Notes: generated by a model not told the origin, from the sequence alone. A stretch of 64,000 bases of DNA from Hamadaea flava (GCF_024172085.1 NZ_JAMZDZ010000001.1:7192001-7256000); one strand, 5' to 3'; counted from the first letter of the stretch, positions 22,501-30,376 are shown. A program made the numbers and translations.

Positions 22501-23743
22501 TTGCTTCCTGAGGGCGCGACGGGCGGTCCGGGCGCTCCGGGCTGGGTTCGGCGCGAGAGAACAGGGCTAGGCCGACGACGGCCACCAGTCCGAGCACGGC
22601 CGGGACTCCGAACACCAGCGGCAGCCCGACGGCGTCCGCCCCGAGTCCGCCGGCCACCCCGCCGAGGGCCATGGCCAGCGAGGTCGAGGTCAGGAAGATC
22701 GCCGAGGCGGTGGCGACCGCCGTCGGCAGCAGTCGCTGGGCCACGATGATGCCGAGGGCGGCGAAGACGCCCCATACGGCGCCCATGAGGATCTGCCCGG
22801 CGAACAGTCCGGCGGCGCTGCCGGTCAACGCGAAGCAGAGGTTGGCGGCCACGCCGAACGCCGCGCCCGCGACCATCAGCCACACCATGCCGGTCCGCCG
22901 GGCCACCAGCACCGCAAGTGGCATCAGGACGATCTCGACCAGCGGCTGGATGCCTATGATCGATCCGCTCAGCGTGGCGGAGAAGTGCAGCTGTCCGGTC
23001 ATGTAGATCGGCAGGTACGCGTACTTGATGGGTTCGCCGACGTAGACCAGCACGTAGAGCGCCGTGAACGCCAGCAACGGCAGCATGGTGCGTACGCCGG
23101 GGGCGGGTTGCGCCGCCGGGCGGGTCGCGACGCCGGTGGTCCGGATTCGGCCCAGCGGCAGGATCTGGGCCAGCGTCGCGACCGCCGACGCGGCGAGCAT
23201 CGTGCGTACGGAGGTGTGGGCGGCCAGGAAGTATCCGGCGACCGGGCCGATCACCCAGCCGGCGGTCAGCGCCATCCGGACGATGGCGATCACCCCGTCG
23301 TTGGCGGGGTTCGGATGGGCCACCTGTTCGTCGTGGACGGCGGCGAACACCTGCGACGTCGCCGCCCAGCCGAAGCCGAGCACGACCGCGCTGATCGCGT
23401 ACGGCATCCAGAGCTGGGTGGAGCAGGCGATGCCGAGCCAGCCGAGGAACCCGAGAACGGCGCAGACACGGAACAGACCCAGTCGCCGGCCGGTGCGGTC
23501 GGAGCGTACGCCGACGAGATAGCCGGCGATCGGGGCCGTCAGGCTGGTCAGGTAGAACAGTCCGGCCGCGGCGAGCGATCCGCCGAGATCGTTGACGAGG
23601 AACGACGCGATCTGCGGTGCGGCCGCCGACAGCCCGAGGGCGGACACGAAGAGAGCGACGGCGGCGCCGCGGTAGAGCGGGGAGGCGAGCGTCAGACGCA
23701 GCGCCGACGGGCGGGCCTCGACCCGCTCCTCCGAAAGCACCAC
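22484..23743 (-). CDS. MFS sugar-efflux-type transporter
   Basis: 419-aa membrane protein with twelve predicted helices in two halves. The GVRSDRTGRRLGLFR loop between helices 2 and 3 matches the MFS signature A, and the helix content resembles sugar efflux transporters (SetA-like; moderate confidence). GTG at 23743 is adjacent to a second GTG. It begins 22 bp after the LacI-type regulator on the same strand, so the two form an operon controlled by the operator at 24863. The C-terminal residues ATRSGF are encoded inside a palindromic repeat, suggesting that repeat insertion reset the stop codon. Confidence 0.85.
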   Translation of the reverse strand: MVLSEERVEARPSALRLTLASPLYRGAAVALFVSALGLSAAAPQIASFLVNDLGGSLAAAGLFYLTSLTAPIAGYLVGVRSDRTGRRLGLFRVCAVLGFLGWLGIACSTQLWMPYAISAVVLGFGWAATSQVFAAVHDEQVAHPNPANDGVIAIVRMALTAGWVIGPVAGYFLAAHTSVRTMLAASAVATLAQILPLGRIRTTGVATRPAAQPAPGVRTMLPLLAFTALYVLVYVGEPIKYAYLPIYMTGQLHFSATLSGSIIGIQPLVEIVLMPLAVLVARRTGMVWLMVAGAAFGVAANLCFALTGSAAGLFAGQILMGAVWGVFAALGIIVAQRLLPTAVATASAIFLTSTSLAMALGGVAGGLGADAVGLPLVFGVPAVLGLVAVVGLALFSRAEPSPERPDRPSRPQEATRSGF

Positions 23744-23765
23744 AGGGGGCCTGCCTTTCGACAGC

Positions 23766-24806
23766 TCAGCAGTTCATCAGGCCGTTCGGCGGTTCAGCGG
23801 GTGCGGTGCCGGCCACGCGTCGGGTGCTGTCGCGGCGGACGAGCTTGACGGGGAAGCGCATCCGGAGGCCGCTCGGCGGCACGCCGTCGAGCAACAGGCG
23901 GGTGGCGGCCGCGGCCATCTCTTCGACGGGCAGCCCCATCGTGGTCAGGGGCGGGTTGGTGCAGCTCGCGACGATGCTGTCGTCGAACCCGATGACGCTG
24001 ACGTCGTCGGGCACGCGCCGCCCGCTCGCGGTGATCGCCTGGATCGCCCCGGCGGCCATGAGGTCGCAGGCGACGAAGATGCCGTCGATGTCGGGGTGCC
24101 GCTCGAGCAGCCGCTGGGTCGCCCGGTAGCCGCCGTGGCGGTTGAAGTCCTCGTCGGCGCTCAGCTCGGCGAGGCCGAACCGCTCGATCGCCCGCCGATG
24201 ACCGGTACGCCGTTCGGTCGCGCAGGGATTGAGGATCGGGCCGTGCACGGCGGCGATCCTCCGGCAACCCAGCCGGTGCAGTTCCTCGATCGCGGCGTAC
24301 GCCCCGCCGATGTTGTCGGCCGCCATCCCCGGAACGACGGAGGAGGTGGGCACCATCGACACGACGCGGCGGCACCGGCGATGGAACCGGGCCGCCAAGT
24401 CGGGCGGAACGTCGGCGAGCACCGCACCGAGCGTGGCGTTCGCGGCGATCTCGTCGATGGCGTCGGCGGCTTGCCCGCGGCCGATGGCGTGCAACCGCAG
24501 CTGGGTGTTGACGCCGTCGAGCACGGGCACCATGCCGGCGAGGACGCGGCCGAAGTAGGGGTGATTGCCGAGCCAGCCCGCGTCGGGACAGCTGATCGCG
24601 ACGACGTCGACGGCCCGCGTACGCCCTGAGGCCAATGCCCGTGCGTGCTCGTCGGGCCGGTATCCCAGAGATGCGATCGCAGCCTCGACGCGGGCCCGCA
24701 ACGGGGCCGCCACCCCGGGCGCGTTGTTGATCACGCGGGATGCGGTCGCCCGGGACACTCCGGCCGCACGCCCCACGTCCTCGATCGTGGGCTTGAACTT
24801 GCTCAT
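23766..24806 (-). CDS. LacI-family transcriptional regulator
   Basis: 346-aa LacI/GalR regulator. The N-terminal helix-turn-helix is TIEDVGRAAGVSRATASRVINNAPGVAAP (about residues 6-34), followed by the hinge helix and a periplasmic-binding-protein-like effector domain (VVAISCPDAGW.., FVACDLMAAGAIQAI.., SVIGFDDSIVASCTNPPLTTM). The Asp in IGFDDS is the usual ligand/dimer residue. ATG 24806 is preferred, with GAGAGG 9 nt upstream; an in-frame ATG at 24827 is also possible. It is followed 22 bp later by the sugar-efflux MFS gene. It is probably autoregulated via the CG-centred palindrome at 24863-24874. Confidence 0.92.
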   Translation of the reverse strand: MSKFKPTIEDVGRAAGVSRATASRVINNAPGVAAPLRARVEAAIASLGYRPDEHARALASGRTRAVDVVAISCPDAGWLGNHPYFGRVLAGMVPVLDGVNTQLRLHAIGRGQAADAIDEIAANATLGAVLADVPPDLAARFHRRCRRVVSMVPTSSVVPGMAADNIGGAYAAIEELHRLGCRRIAAVHGPILNPCATERRTGHRRAIERFGLAELSADEDFNRHGGYRATQRLLERHPDIDGIFVACDLMAAGAIQAITASGRRVPDDVSVIGFDDSIVASCTNPPLTTMGLPVEEMAAAATRLLLDGVPPSGLRMRFPVKLVRRDSTRRVAGTAPAEPPNGLMNC

Positions 24807-24862
24807 CGGGTCTGGCCTCTCTGCCATGCGGCTCGGGACGCCGCAGCCAGAACGCTAGACCC

Positions 24863-24874
24863 GAGAGCGCTCTC
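24863..24874. promoter_or_regulatory. LacI-type operator
   Basis: GAGAGCGCTCTC, a perfect 12-bp palindrome with a central CG, the hallmark of LacI/GalR operators. It lies 57 bp upstream of the LacI-type start codon at 24806, where it would overlap the promoter of the regulator-MFS operon. Confidence 0.8.
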
Positions 24875-24890
24875 AGGAGAAGAGCCGGAC

Positions 24891-25328
24891 CTAGTCGCCG
24901 CGCAGCATCGCGATCGCCTTCTCGATGCGCCGCGCCCGGGTCTCCGGCTTCTTCGCGCTCTCGATCGCCAGCACATGCTCCCGCTTATGGCTGTGCGCCA
25001 ACCCGTCGTACGCCGCCCGAGCAGCGGGATCGGCGTCGAGCGCGCGGGCGAAGTCGTCGGGTTCGACCACGACGCGGGGTTCGGCGTCGAGTTCCAGCGT
25101 GACCTCGACCTCCTCGCCCACGGTGACGCCGGCGGCCTGACGGTTGGCGTTGCTCAGGCCGAGCAGGTTGCGTCCGCGCATGATGGCGACCCGGCTCTTC
25201 CAGGTATGCCCGTTGACCGTGATGACGACCGGCGGGCGCTTGCCGCCGCCGAGGGCTTCCACCACCTCGGGCGGCACCTCCAGCCCGTGCATCGGCTCCG
25301 GCGGCTCGACGTACGTCCGAAACTTCAT
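24891..25328 (-). CDS. DUF1905/YdeI-OmpD-associated-like protein
   Basis: 145-aa protein with two parts. The N-terminal beta-barrel-like DUF1905 domain spans about residues 1-85 (KFRTYVEPPEP..HGLEVPPEVVEALGGGKRPPVVITVNGH), and the C-terminal helical YdeI-like tail is PDDFARALDADPAARAAYDGLAHSHKREHVLAIESAKKPETRARRIEKAIAMLR. The DF..AL..DP.AR..F/Y..L..S..RE pattern is typical of the family. Function is unknown; some members are linked to envelope stress. The ATG at 25328 has GAAGGA about 10 nt upstream. Its stop lies 16 bp from the LacI operator. Confidence 0.82.
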   Translation of the reverse strand: MKFRTYVEPPEPMHGLEVPPEVVEALGGGKRPPVVITVNGHTWKSRVAIMRGRNLLGLSNANRQAAGVTVGEEVEVTLELDAEPRVVVEPDDFARALDADPAARAAYDGLAHSHKREHVLAIESAKKPETRARRIEKAIAMLRGD

Positions 25329-25349
25329 GACTCAATCCTTCCGGCTTCT

Positions 25350-25415
25350 CCCGCTGGATCAGGGTTCCCGGTCGAATCTTGACCCAAGATCCGTCCCGGA
25401 TTCCTGATCCAGCGG
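25350..25415. repeat. Palindromic intergenic repeat, copy B
   Basis: Perfect 14-bp outer arms CCCGCTGGATCAGG (25350-25363) and CCTGATCCAGCGGG (25402-25415), with inner GGTTCCCGGTCGAATCTT matching copy A (GGTTCTGGGTCGAATCTT) at 16 of 18 positions. It lies between two minus-strand genes. Confidence 0.8.
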
Positions 25416-25444
25416 GAAAACGCAGCTGGCAAATGCGGGGAGGG

Positions 25445-25837
25445 TCACTCGCCGTAGGTGGTGACCTTCCAGAGGTAGCCGTCCGGGTCGCTGAAGTAGC
25501 CGAAGTATCCGCCCCACTGGGCGGCGGCCGCCTCCTTCACCACGCTGCCGCCGGCGGCGACCGCCTTGGCGATCGTCTCGTCGACCTCGGCCCGGGTGGC
25601 CGGGTTGTAGTGGAACGAAGCGCCCCGGAAGCCGGTTCCCTCGGCGGAGACACCGGCGTCCTGGGCCGCCGCGTCCCATTCGTAGAGCGCCAGCTGCGGC
25701 GAACCGTCGCCGAGGTTGAGCAGCGCGAAGTGCCGGGTGTCCTTCTCGATCTCGCAGCCCAGCCCTTCGGCGTAGAACTTCTTGGCCCGGTCCAGGTCTC
25801 GTACGCCGAGCATCAGGGCGCTCAGGTGCAGGTTCAT
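25445..25837 (-). CDS. VOC/glyoxalase-fold protein
   Basis: 130-aa vicinal-oxygen-chelate fold protein made of two beta-alpha-beta-beta-beta modules: LSALMLGVRDLDRAKKFYAEGLGCEI at the N-terminus and GYFGYFSDPDGYLWKVTTY at the C-terminus. The ATG at 25837 has AAGGAGA 5-6 nt upstream. Metal ligands are incomplete by eye, so it may be a binding or resistance protein and not an enzyme. It is divergent from the ECF41/SigJ-like sigma factor; VOC or similar enzymes next to ECF41-type genes are common, so it may be part of that regulon. Confidence 0.85.
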   Translation of the reverse strand: MNLHLSALMLGVRDLDRAKKFYAEGLGCEIEKDTRHFALLNLGDGSPQLALYEWDAAAQDAGVSAEGTGFRGASFHYNPATRAEVDETIAKAVAAGGSVVKEAAAAQWGGYFGYFSDPDGYLWKVTTYGE

Positions 25838-25863
25838 GGGTTTCTCCTTGTAGTTTTTCGGGA

Positions 25864-25890
25864 TGTCACATCGGCTGGTTCTCGCCGGTC
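25864..25890 (+). promoter_or_regulatory. ECF41-type promoter candidate
   Basis: TGTCACA (25864-25870) followed after 16-17 bp by GGTC. The ECF41 promoter consensus, from memory, is TGTCACA with a CGTC -10 at about this spacing. It lies 36 bp upstream of the sigma factor ATG at 25926 and points toward it, implying positive autoregulation. Confidence 0.5.
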
Positions 25891-25925
25891 ATTCGGTATG
25901 ACAGGGGAGAGCGGAGGAACGTGAC

Positions 25926-26774
25926 ATGGCCGAGCAGGAGTGGCTCAACGAGCAGTTCGCCGAGCATCAGGACCGGCTCCGGGCGGTGGCGTACCGGATG
26001 CTGCGCTCGTCGAGCGACGCCGAGGACGCGGTGCAGGAAGCGTGGCTGCGGGTGAGCCGGGCCGACACCGATCAGGTGGAGAACCCGGCCGGCTGGCTGA
26101 CCACGGTCGTCGCCCGGGTCTGCCTCAACATGCTGGAATCCCGCCGTACGCGACGCGAGGACCCGGCTGGAGCACTGCCGCCTGAGCAGGAGGAGCCTGC
26201 GATGCCGACCGGCTCGGCCGGTCCCGAGGACGAGGCGCTGCTGGCGGACTCGGTCGGCGTCGCGCTGCTGGTGGTGCTGGACACGCTGACCCCCGCCGAG
26301 CGGCTGGCGTTCGTCATGCACGACGTCTTCGACGTCTCGTTCGCCGAGATCGGCACGATCCTCGACCGGTCCCCGGTCGCGGCACGCCAGCTCGCCAGCC
26401 GGGCCCGGCGCCGGGTACAGGGCGCGGCGGCCGCGTCCGACGCCGCCCGATCGCGTAAGCGCGAAGTCATCGCGGCGTTCCTGGCGGCCTCCCGTGCCGG
26501 GGACTTCACCGCGCTCGTCGAGCTGCTCGATCCCGACGCGGTTGCCGGTGACGCTCAAGGCGCTCAAGCGGTGGCGGCGATGTTCTCCGGGCGGGCGCAA
26601 GCCGCCGTGCTCGCGCTGGTCGACGGCGTACCTGCGGCGGTATGGGCGCATCGTGGCAGGGCCAAGGCGGTCCTGGCGTTCACCTTCGACGCCGACAAGA
26701 TCACCGGCATCGAGTTCGAGACCGATGAGGACCGGCTGCGCGACCTCGACATCGTCCTGCTCGGCGTCAGCTGA
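25926..26774 (+). CDS. ECF sigma factor, SigJ/ECF41-like with C-terminal extension
   Basis: 282-aa ECF sigma factor. Region 2 is FAEHQDRLRAVAYRMLRSSSDAEDAVQEAWLRV, region 4 is LDTLTPAERLAFVMHDVFDVSFAEIGTILDRSPVAARQLASRARRRV, followed by a SnoaL-like C-terminal extension (EVIAAFLAASRAGDFTALVELLDPDAV..VLAFTFDADKITGIEFETD). The DADKI stretch resembles the NPDKL motif that controls ECF41 activity. The extension seems about 20-25 residues shorter than typical around LDPDAVAGDAQGAQAVAAMF. No anti-sigma gene is adjacent, as expected for a group controlled by its own C-terminus. Divergent from the VOC gene. Confidence 0.88.
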   Translation: MAEQEWLNEQFAEHQDRLRAVAYRMLRSSSDAEDAVQEAWLRVSRADTDQVENPAGWLTTVVARVCLNMLESRRTRREDPAGALPPEQEEPAMPTGSAGPEDEALLADSVGVALLVVLDTLTPAERLAFVMHDVFDVSFAEIGTILDRSPVAARQLASRARRRVQGAAAASDAARSRKREVIAAFLAASRAGDFTALVELLDPDAVAGDAQGAQAVAAMFSGRAQAAVLALVDGVPAAVWAHRGRAKAVLAFTFDADKITGIEFETDEDRLRDLDIVLLGVS

Positions 26775-26775
26775 C

Positions 26776-26820
26776 CGCTCGCCCCGCCCCGCTCGCCCCG
26801 CCCGCCCCGCTCGCCCCGCG
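26776..26820. repeat. Short tandem GC repeat
   Basis: Three imperfect units of CGCTCGCCCCG at about 26776, 26790 and 26808 just after the sigma factor stop. Low-complexity slippage-type sequence with no coding potential evident. Confidence 0.6.
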
Positions 26821-26858
26821 CAGTCGCGGCGCGGCGCGCTCACGCCTCGCGGAAGCAG

Positions 26859-26917
26859 CCGGATCAGGGATCTAAGCCGAATCTTGGGCCGAGATTCGAC
26901 CCAGATCCCTGATCCAG
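26859..26917. repeat. Palindromic intergenic repeat, copy C (inverted)
   Basis: Perfect 13-bp arms GGATCAGGGATCT (26861-26873) and AGATCCCTGATCC (26903-26915). The inner CTAAGCCGAATC and AGATTCGACCCAG match the reverse complement of copy A, so this copy is inverted relative to A. It lies between the convergent sigma factor and CPBP genes. Confidence 0.8.
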
Positions 26918-26976
26918 CGCGAAAGGGCCGCGAACGCGGGCCGTATCTGCGCCCGTTCCGACGCGTCGGGTCCTCA

Positions 26977-27840
26977 CTAGAGGCTGGCCACCCGCAGGGT
27001 CGGTGCGCGCAGACCTTGCTTCTTCCGGGTGATGGCCAGGACCACCAGCAACGCCACGGTCATCGCCACGAGGTAGCCGAGGCGAAACACCGCCGGGTTG
27101 TCCGCGTAATGCGCTGTGACGATCGGATTCCACAATCCGATCGGATTGTCGTCACCCGGAAAGGTGAAGAACTGCCACTGCATCCAGTTCCAGCCCAGAT
27201 GCAGCCCGAGCGGAAGCGCGATGCCGCCGGTGCGCAGCGCGGCTACGCCGAAGACGATCGCGCCGACCAGCGGACCCACCGCGGTCCACACCAATTCGCT
27301 GCCGCCGCTTTTCACGGACAGGCTCGACCCGATGCTGAGCACGTGGTAGCCGCCGAAAAGGGCAGCCATGACCACAATCGCCTTGGTTTTGCCGATCCCC
27401 TCGGCGAGCCGCCGCAACGCGTAACCTCGAAAGACCAGTTCCTCCACCAACACCGCGAACACGAAGTATGTCGTGCCGGACAGCATCAGTGCCATGGTGA
27501 ACGGCCGATTCGGCTGCCAATAAAGGACTCCGCCGAGCATGAGCAACCATGCCAGTCCTCCGACGAGCGCGGCGCCCGAGCACAGTCCTATCGCGAGCTG
27601 ACGCAGCCAGGCCCAGCCCGGCCGCAGTCCCGCAGTCGCCCAGCCACGCCGCTCGAGCCGAAGGCAGAGCGCGGTCACGCCGAGGATCAGAAGGGCACCC
27701 ACCGTCATCACCGGCCACGGCTGCCCGTCGCGCGACGCCCACGCCGGGGCGAACATCCCGACGAGCATCGCCGCGAGCACCACCGACGCCACGGACAGGA
27801 CGAGAAACCCCAAAGCCTTCCCCAAGGTCTTCAACAACAT
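26977..27840 (-). CDS. CPBP-family intramembrane metalloprotease
   Basis: About 287-aa protein with roughly eight hydrophobic helices. The CPBP/Abi (CAAX-type) signature is complete: EELVFRGYALRR (E-E-x3-R) near residue 132, FGGYHVLSI with the first His, and HLGWNWMQ with the second. Such proteins cleave in the membrane or protect against peptides; the substrate is unknown. I chose the ATG at 27840, but no good ribosome site precedes it, and a TTG at 27876 adding MPGPRGSWLRCL is possible. It follows the GntR-TetR fusion gene on the same strand after about 70 bp. Confidence 0.85.
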   Translation of the reverse strand: MLLKTLGKALGFLVLSVASVVLAAMLVGMFAPAWASRDGQPWPVMTVGALLILGVTALCLRLERRGWATAGLRPGWAWLRQLAIGLCSGAALVGGLAWLLMLGGVLYWQPNRPFTMALMLSGTTYFVFAVLVEELVFRGYALRRLAEGIGKTKAIVVMAALFGGYHVLSIGSSLSVKSGGSELVWTAVGPLVGAIVFGVAALRTGGIALPLGLHLGWNWMQWQFFTFPGDDNPIGLWNPIVTAHYADNPAVFRLGYLVAMTVALLVVLAITRKKQGLRAPTLRVASL

Positions 27841-27912
27841 CAGGCAACGCAACCACGATCCACGAGGGCCGGGCAACCAGGGGCAACCCTGATCCGCCCC
27901 GGAGACAAGGCG

Positions 27913-28875
27913 CTAAGGCCGAGCGTGTTCGACGAAGGCGGCCAGGCCGTCCAGCATCCGGCCGAGCCCGAACTCGAACAGCTTGTCCAGGTCGAAGTCG
28001 AACTCGACGGTCTTGGTGAACTCGAAGAACCGCTTCAGGTGCCCGGCGCTCACGAAGTCGTGGAAGGCCTGTTCCTGGGTCTGCATCCATTCGTCCTCGG
28101 TCAGCCCGGTCTCGCGCTGGGCCTCCTGCTCCGGTTCGAAGGCGGTGGCGATGCCGCGGACGAAACTGAACATCGTGATGTGGACGAGCATCCGGGTCAG
28201 CATGTCGAGGCCCTCGTCGTCGAACGCGCCGAGGATCCACTCGGTGTGCTGGAGTGCGTTCGGGGCCAGTTGGGGCCGGGTCAGGGACAGGACCGGCGCG
28301 AGCCACGGGTGGCGGTGGAACAGCCGCCATTGGAGCCGCGCGGCGAACTCGAGCTGTGCGCGCCAGCCCGCCGGGCGTTCAGGGGGGAAGTTCTCCTCGC
28401 CCATGGTGACGTCGATCATGTGGATGATCAGGTCGTCCTTGCTCGGCACGTACCGGTAGAGCGACATCGTCGCCGCGCCGAGTTCGGCCGCGATGCGGCG
28501 CATCGAGACCTCGTTCATCCCTTCGGCGTCGGCGATCTCGACCGCCTTGCGGACGATCTTGTCGCGGGTCAGCTCGCCTTCGGCCCGCCGGCCCGACACC
28601 CGTGCGGCCGCGCCGCTCGAAGGCCCCGCGGTCGAGCGCGCATCGTTCGCCGGGGCCGCGTCGAGTTCCGCAACGATCGTGCCGATCCCGGGCACGACGG
28701 TGACCACGCCGTCCTGCTGGAGCACGGCGAGCACCTTGGTCGCGGTCGCCAGCGCCACACCCCATTCGCGGGTGATCGCGCGCGCGGACGGCACCCGGTG
28801 TCCCGGTTGCAGCTCCCCGGTGCTGATGCGATGCCGGATCTGGTCGGCGATGCGCTGGTAGGGCGGGACGCTCAC
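27913..28875 (-). CDS. GntR-TetR fusion transcriptional regulator
   Basis: 320-aa protein with two DNA-binding domains. A GntR winged helix spans about residues 3-70 (PYQRIADQIRHRISTGELQPGHRVPSARAITREWGVALATATKVLAVL). A TetR helix-turn-helix spans about 105-150 (VEIADAEGMNEVSMRRIAAELGAATMSLYRYVPSKDDLI), followed by a TetR_C-type ligand domain. GTG 28875 follows GGAGG by 4-5 nt. It is divergent from the FAD monooxygenase at 29099; the 223-bp spacer contains four TGTNCTAG motifs. Its position suggests it represses the monooxygenase until a hydrophobic substrate binds (inference). The fusion type is known in actinobacteria but uncommon. Confidence 0.88.
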   Translation of the reverse strand: MSVPPYQRIADQIRHRISTGELQPGHRVPSARAITREWGVALATATKVLAVLQQDGVVTVVPGIGTIVAELDAAPANDARSTAGPSSGAAARVSGRRAEGELTRDKIVRKAVEIADAEGMNEVSMRRIAAELGAATMSLYRYVPSKDDLIIHMIDVTMGEENFPPERPAGWRAQLEFAARLQWRLFHRHPWLAPVLSLTRPQLAPNALQHTEWILGAFDDEGLDMLTRMLVHITMFSFVRGIATAFEPEQEAQRETGLTEDEWMQTQEQAFHDFVSAGHLKRFFEFTKTVEFDFDLDKLFEFGLGRMLDGLAAFVEHARP

Positions 28876-28899
28876 GGCTCCTCCGTCACAGGGTCGGGC

Positions 28900-29040
28900 T
28901 GTACTAGTACACCACTGTCCGCGACCGGACTTTGCGGCGCCGCTTGTCGGTTCCCGGCAGCTCCGCGCGTACCGAGGTGTTCTAGTACAGCGGCGAGCTG
29001 AAACAGCTGGTGTTCTAGGCACTTGCGCTGTTCTAGGGGG
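28900..29040. promoter_or_regulatory. Four-copy TGTNCTAG operator array
   Basis: TGTACTAGTACA (28900-28911, perfect 12-bp palindrome), TGTTCTAGTACA (28978-28989), TGTTCTAGGCAC (29011-29022) and TGTTCTAGGGGG (29029-29040). The sites decay progressively from perfect palindrome to half-site toward the monooxygenase. They are probable binding sites for the GntR half of the adjacent fusion regulator. Confidence 0.7.
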
Positions 29041-29051
29041 CGAACGTATGG

Positions 29052-29078
29052 TGTACGCATCACGATGTACAGCGTACA
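29052..29078. promoter_or_regulatory. TGTACGC/GCGTACA operator of the monooxygenase gene
   Basis: Inverted repeat TGTACGC (29052-29058) and GCGTACA (29072-29078) with a central TGTACA palindrome, ending 20 bp before the monooxygenase ATG. It differs from the TGTNCTAG sites and may be the TetR-half operator or a second factor's site. Confidence 0.55.
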
Positions 29079-29098
29079 CGAGACACCCTGGGGGAGTC

Positions 29099-30316
29099 AT
29101 GAGCAAGACGGTCCTGATCTCCGGCGCGAGCATCGCCGGACCGGCCCTGGCCTTCTGGCTGAAGCGGTACGGCTTCACGCCGACGGTGGTCGAGATCGCG
29201 CCGACGTTCCGGCCCGGCGGCCAGGCCGTCGATCTGCGCGGCGCCGGTAAAGAGGTCACCGAGCGGATGGGCATCATGCCCCGCGTCAAGGAACTACGCG
29301 TCGACGAGCGCGGCATCGCCGGCGTCAACGCCAAGGGGCAGCGCACGTACGCGATGCCCGCCGACATGTTCGGCGGCGAGGGGATCGTGGCCGAGATCGA
29401 GATCATGCGCGGCGATCTGACGCAGGTGCTGGCCGAGGCGACGACCGACGTCGAGTACCTGTTCGGCGACCGCATCGCCGAGATGACCGAGCTGGCCGAC
29501 GGCGTACAGGTCACCTTCGCCAGCGGAACCGTCCGCCGGTTCGACATGGTCGTCGGTGCGGACGGCGTGCACTCGGGCGTACGCCGGTTGGTCTTCGGGC
29601 CGGAGGAGAAGTTCGTGACGCAGCTGGGCGCGTACACGGCGTATTTCACCGTGCCGGACCCGGGCGATCTGGACCACTGGTTCCTGATGTACAACGAGCC
29701 CGGCGGCCTGTGCGTGGGCATCCGGCCGGAGCGTGGCGGCACCGCGAAGGCGATGCTGACGTTCCTGTCGCCGCCTTTGCAGTTCGACCGGCGCGACATC
29801 CGGGCGCAGCAGGAGATCCTGCGGCGCAAGTTCGGCCGGGCCGCCTGGAAGGTCCCCGCGATCCTGGCCGCGATGCCCGCGGCCGACGACTTCTACTTCG
29901 ACAACATGTGCCAGGTGCGCGTGGACCAGTGGTGGCAGGGCCGCACGGCGCTGCTCGGCGACGCGGCGTACTGCGCCTCGCCACTAGCCGGGCTGGGCAC
30001 CAGCCTGTCGCTGGTCGGGGCGTACGTGCTGGCCGGTGAGCTGGCGGCGACGCCGGACGACCACGAGGCGGCGTTCGCCCGCTATCAGCGGGAGATGGCC
30101 GCCTACGTCAAGCAGGGCCAGGAACTGCCGCCGGGTGGGGCCAAGGGCATGGCGCCGGCGAACAACTTCATGATCTCGATGCGGAACCTGTCCATGCGCA
30201 TGGCCAACCACTGGCCGATGAAGAACATGATGACCAAGCTGATGTCCAAGGCGGACGCCATCACGCTCAAGGACTACAGCCGGTCCGTGCTGGTCCCGCC
30301 GGCCATGTCCAGGTAG
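29099..30316 (+). CDS. FAD-dependent monooxygenase (aromatic hydroxylase type)
   Basis: 405-aa class A flavoprotein monooxygenase. The N-terminal Rossmann motif reads SGASIAGPALA (G-x-S/G-x-x-G variant), and the second motif DGVHSGVRR near residue 155 and third motif GDAAYCASPLAGLGTSLS near 285 bind FAD. Conserved Glu/Arg for the ribose are in VVEIAPTFRPGG. It resembles TetX/RdmE-type hydroxylases that modify polyketide or antibiotic aromatic rings; the substrate is not evident. The ATG at 29099 follows GGGGGAGT. It is controlled by the operators upstream and probably induced by its substrate. A hairpin follows at 30331. Confidence 0.9.
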   Translation: MSKTVLISGASIAGPALAFWLKRYGFTPTVVEIAPTFRPGGQAVDLRGAGKEVTERMGIMPRVKELRVDERGIAGVNAKGQRTYAMPADMFGGEGIVAEIEIMRGDLTQVLAEATTDVEYLFGDRIAEMTELADGVQVTFASGTVRRFDMVVGADGVHSGVRRLVFGPEEKFVTQLGAYTAYFTVPDPGDLDHWFLMYNEPGGLCVGIRPERGGTAKAMLTFLSPPLQFDRRDIRAQQEILRRKFGRAAWKVPAILAAMPAADDFYFDNMCQVRVDQWWQGRTALLGDAAYCASPLAGLGTSLSLVGAYVLAGELAATPDDHEAAFARYQREMAAYVKQGQELPPGGAKGMAPANNFMISMRNLSMRMANHWPMKNMMTKLMSKADAITLKDYSRSVLVPPAMSR

Positions 30317-30330
30317 CGACTCGTAGGCGT

Positions 30331-30361
30331 CAAGAGGATACGACTCTGTCGTATCCTCTTG
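30331..30361. terminator. Perfect 14-bp hairpin with 3-nt loop
   Basis: CAAGAGGATACGAC (30331-30344), loop TCT, GTCGTATCCTCTTG (30348-30361). It lies 14 bp past the monooxygenase stop and 15 bp before the exonuclease ATG. It could be a terminator, an operator, or a 5' UTR hairpin. The stem is less GC-rich than the surroundings and has no T-tract after it. Confidence 0.5.
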
Positions 30362-30376
30362 CGACAATCGGACGCG

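Noticed and set aside
27881-27900. A fourth palindromic repeat near AACCCTGATCC
   Set aside because: Only about 10 bp match the repeat arm and the second arm is absent.
26494-29001. An 835-codon plus-strand frame through the sigma factor, CPBP and GntR-TetR genes
   Set aside because: It overlaps three well-supported genes, and the translated product is Arg/Pro/Gln-rich with no domain.
28876-29829. Extension of the GntR-TetR gene upstream through the operator region to 29829
   Set aside because: The ribosome site and GTG at 28875 fit the start; the extension is antisense to the FAD monooxygenase gene.
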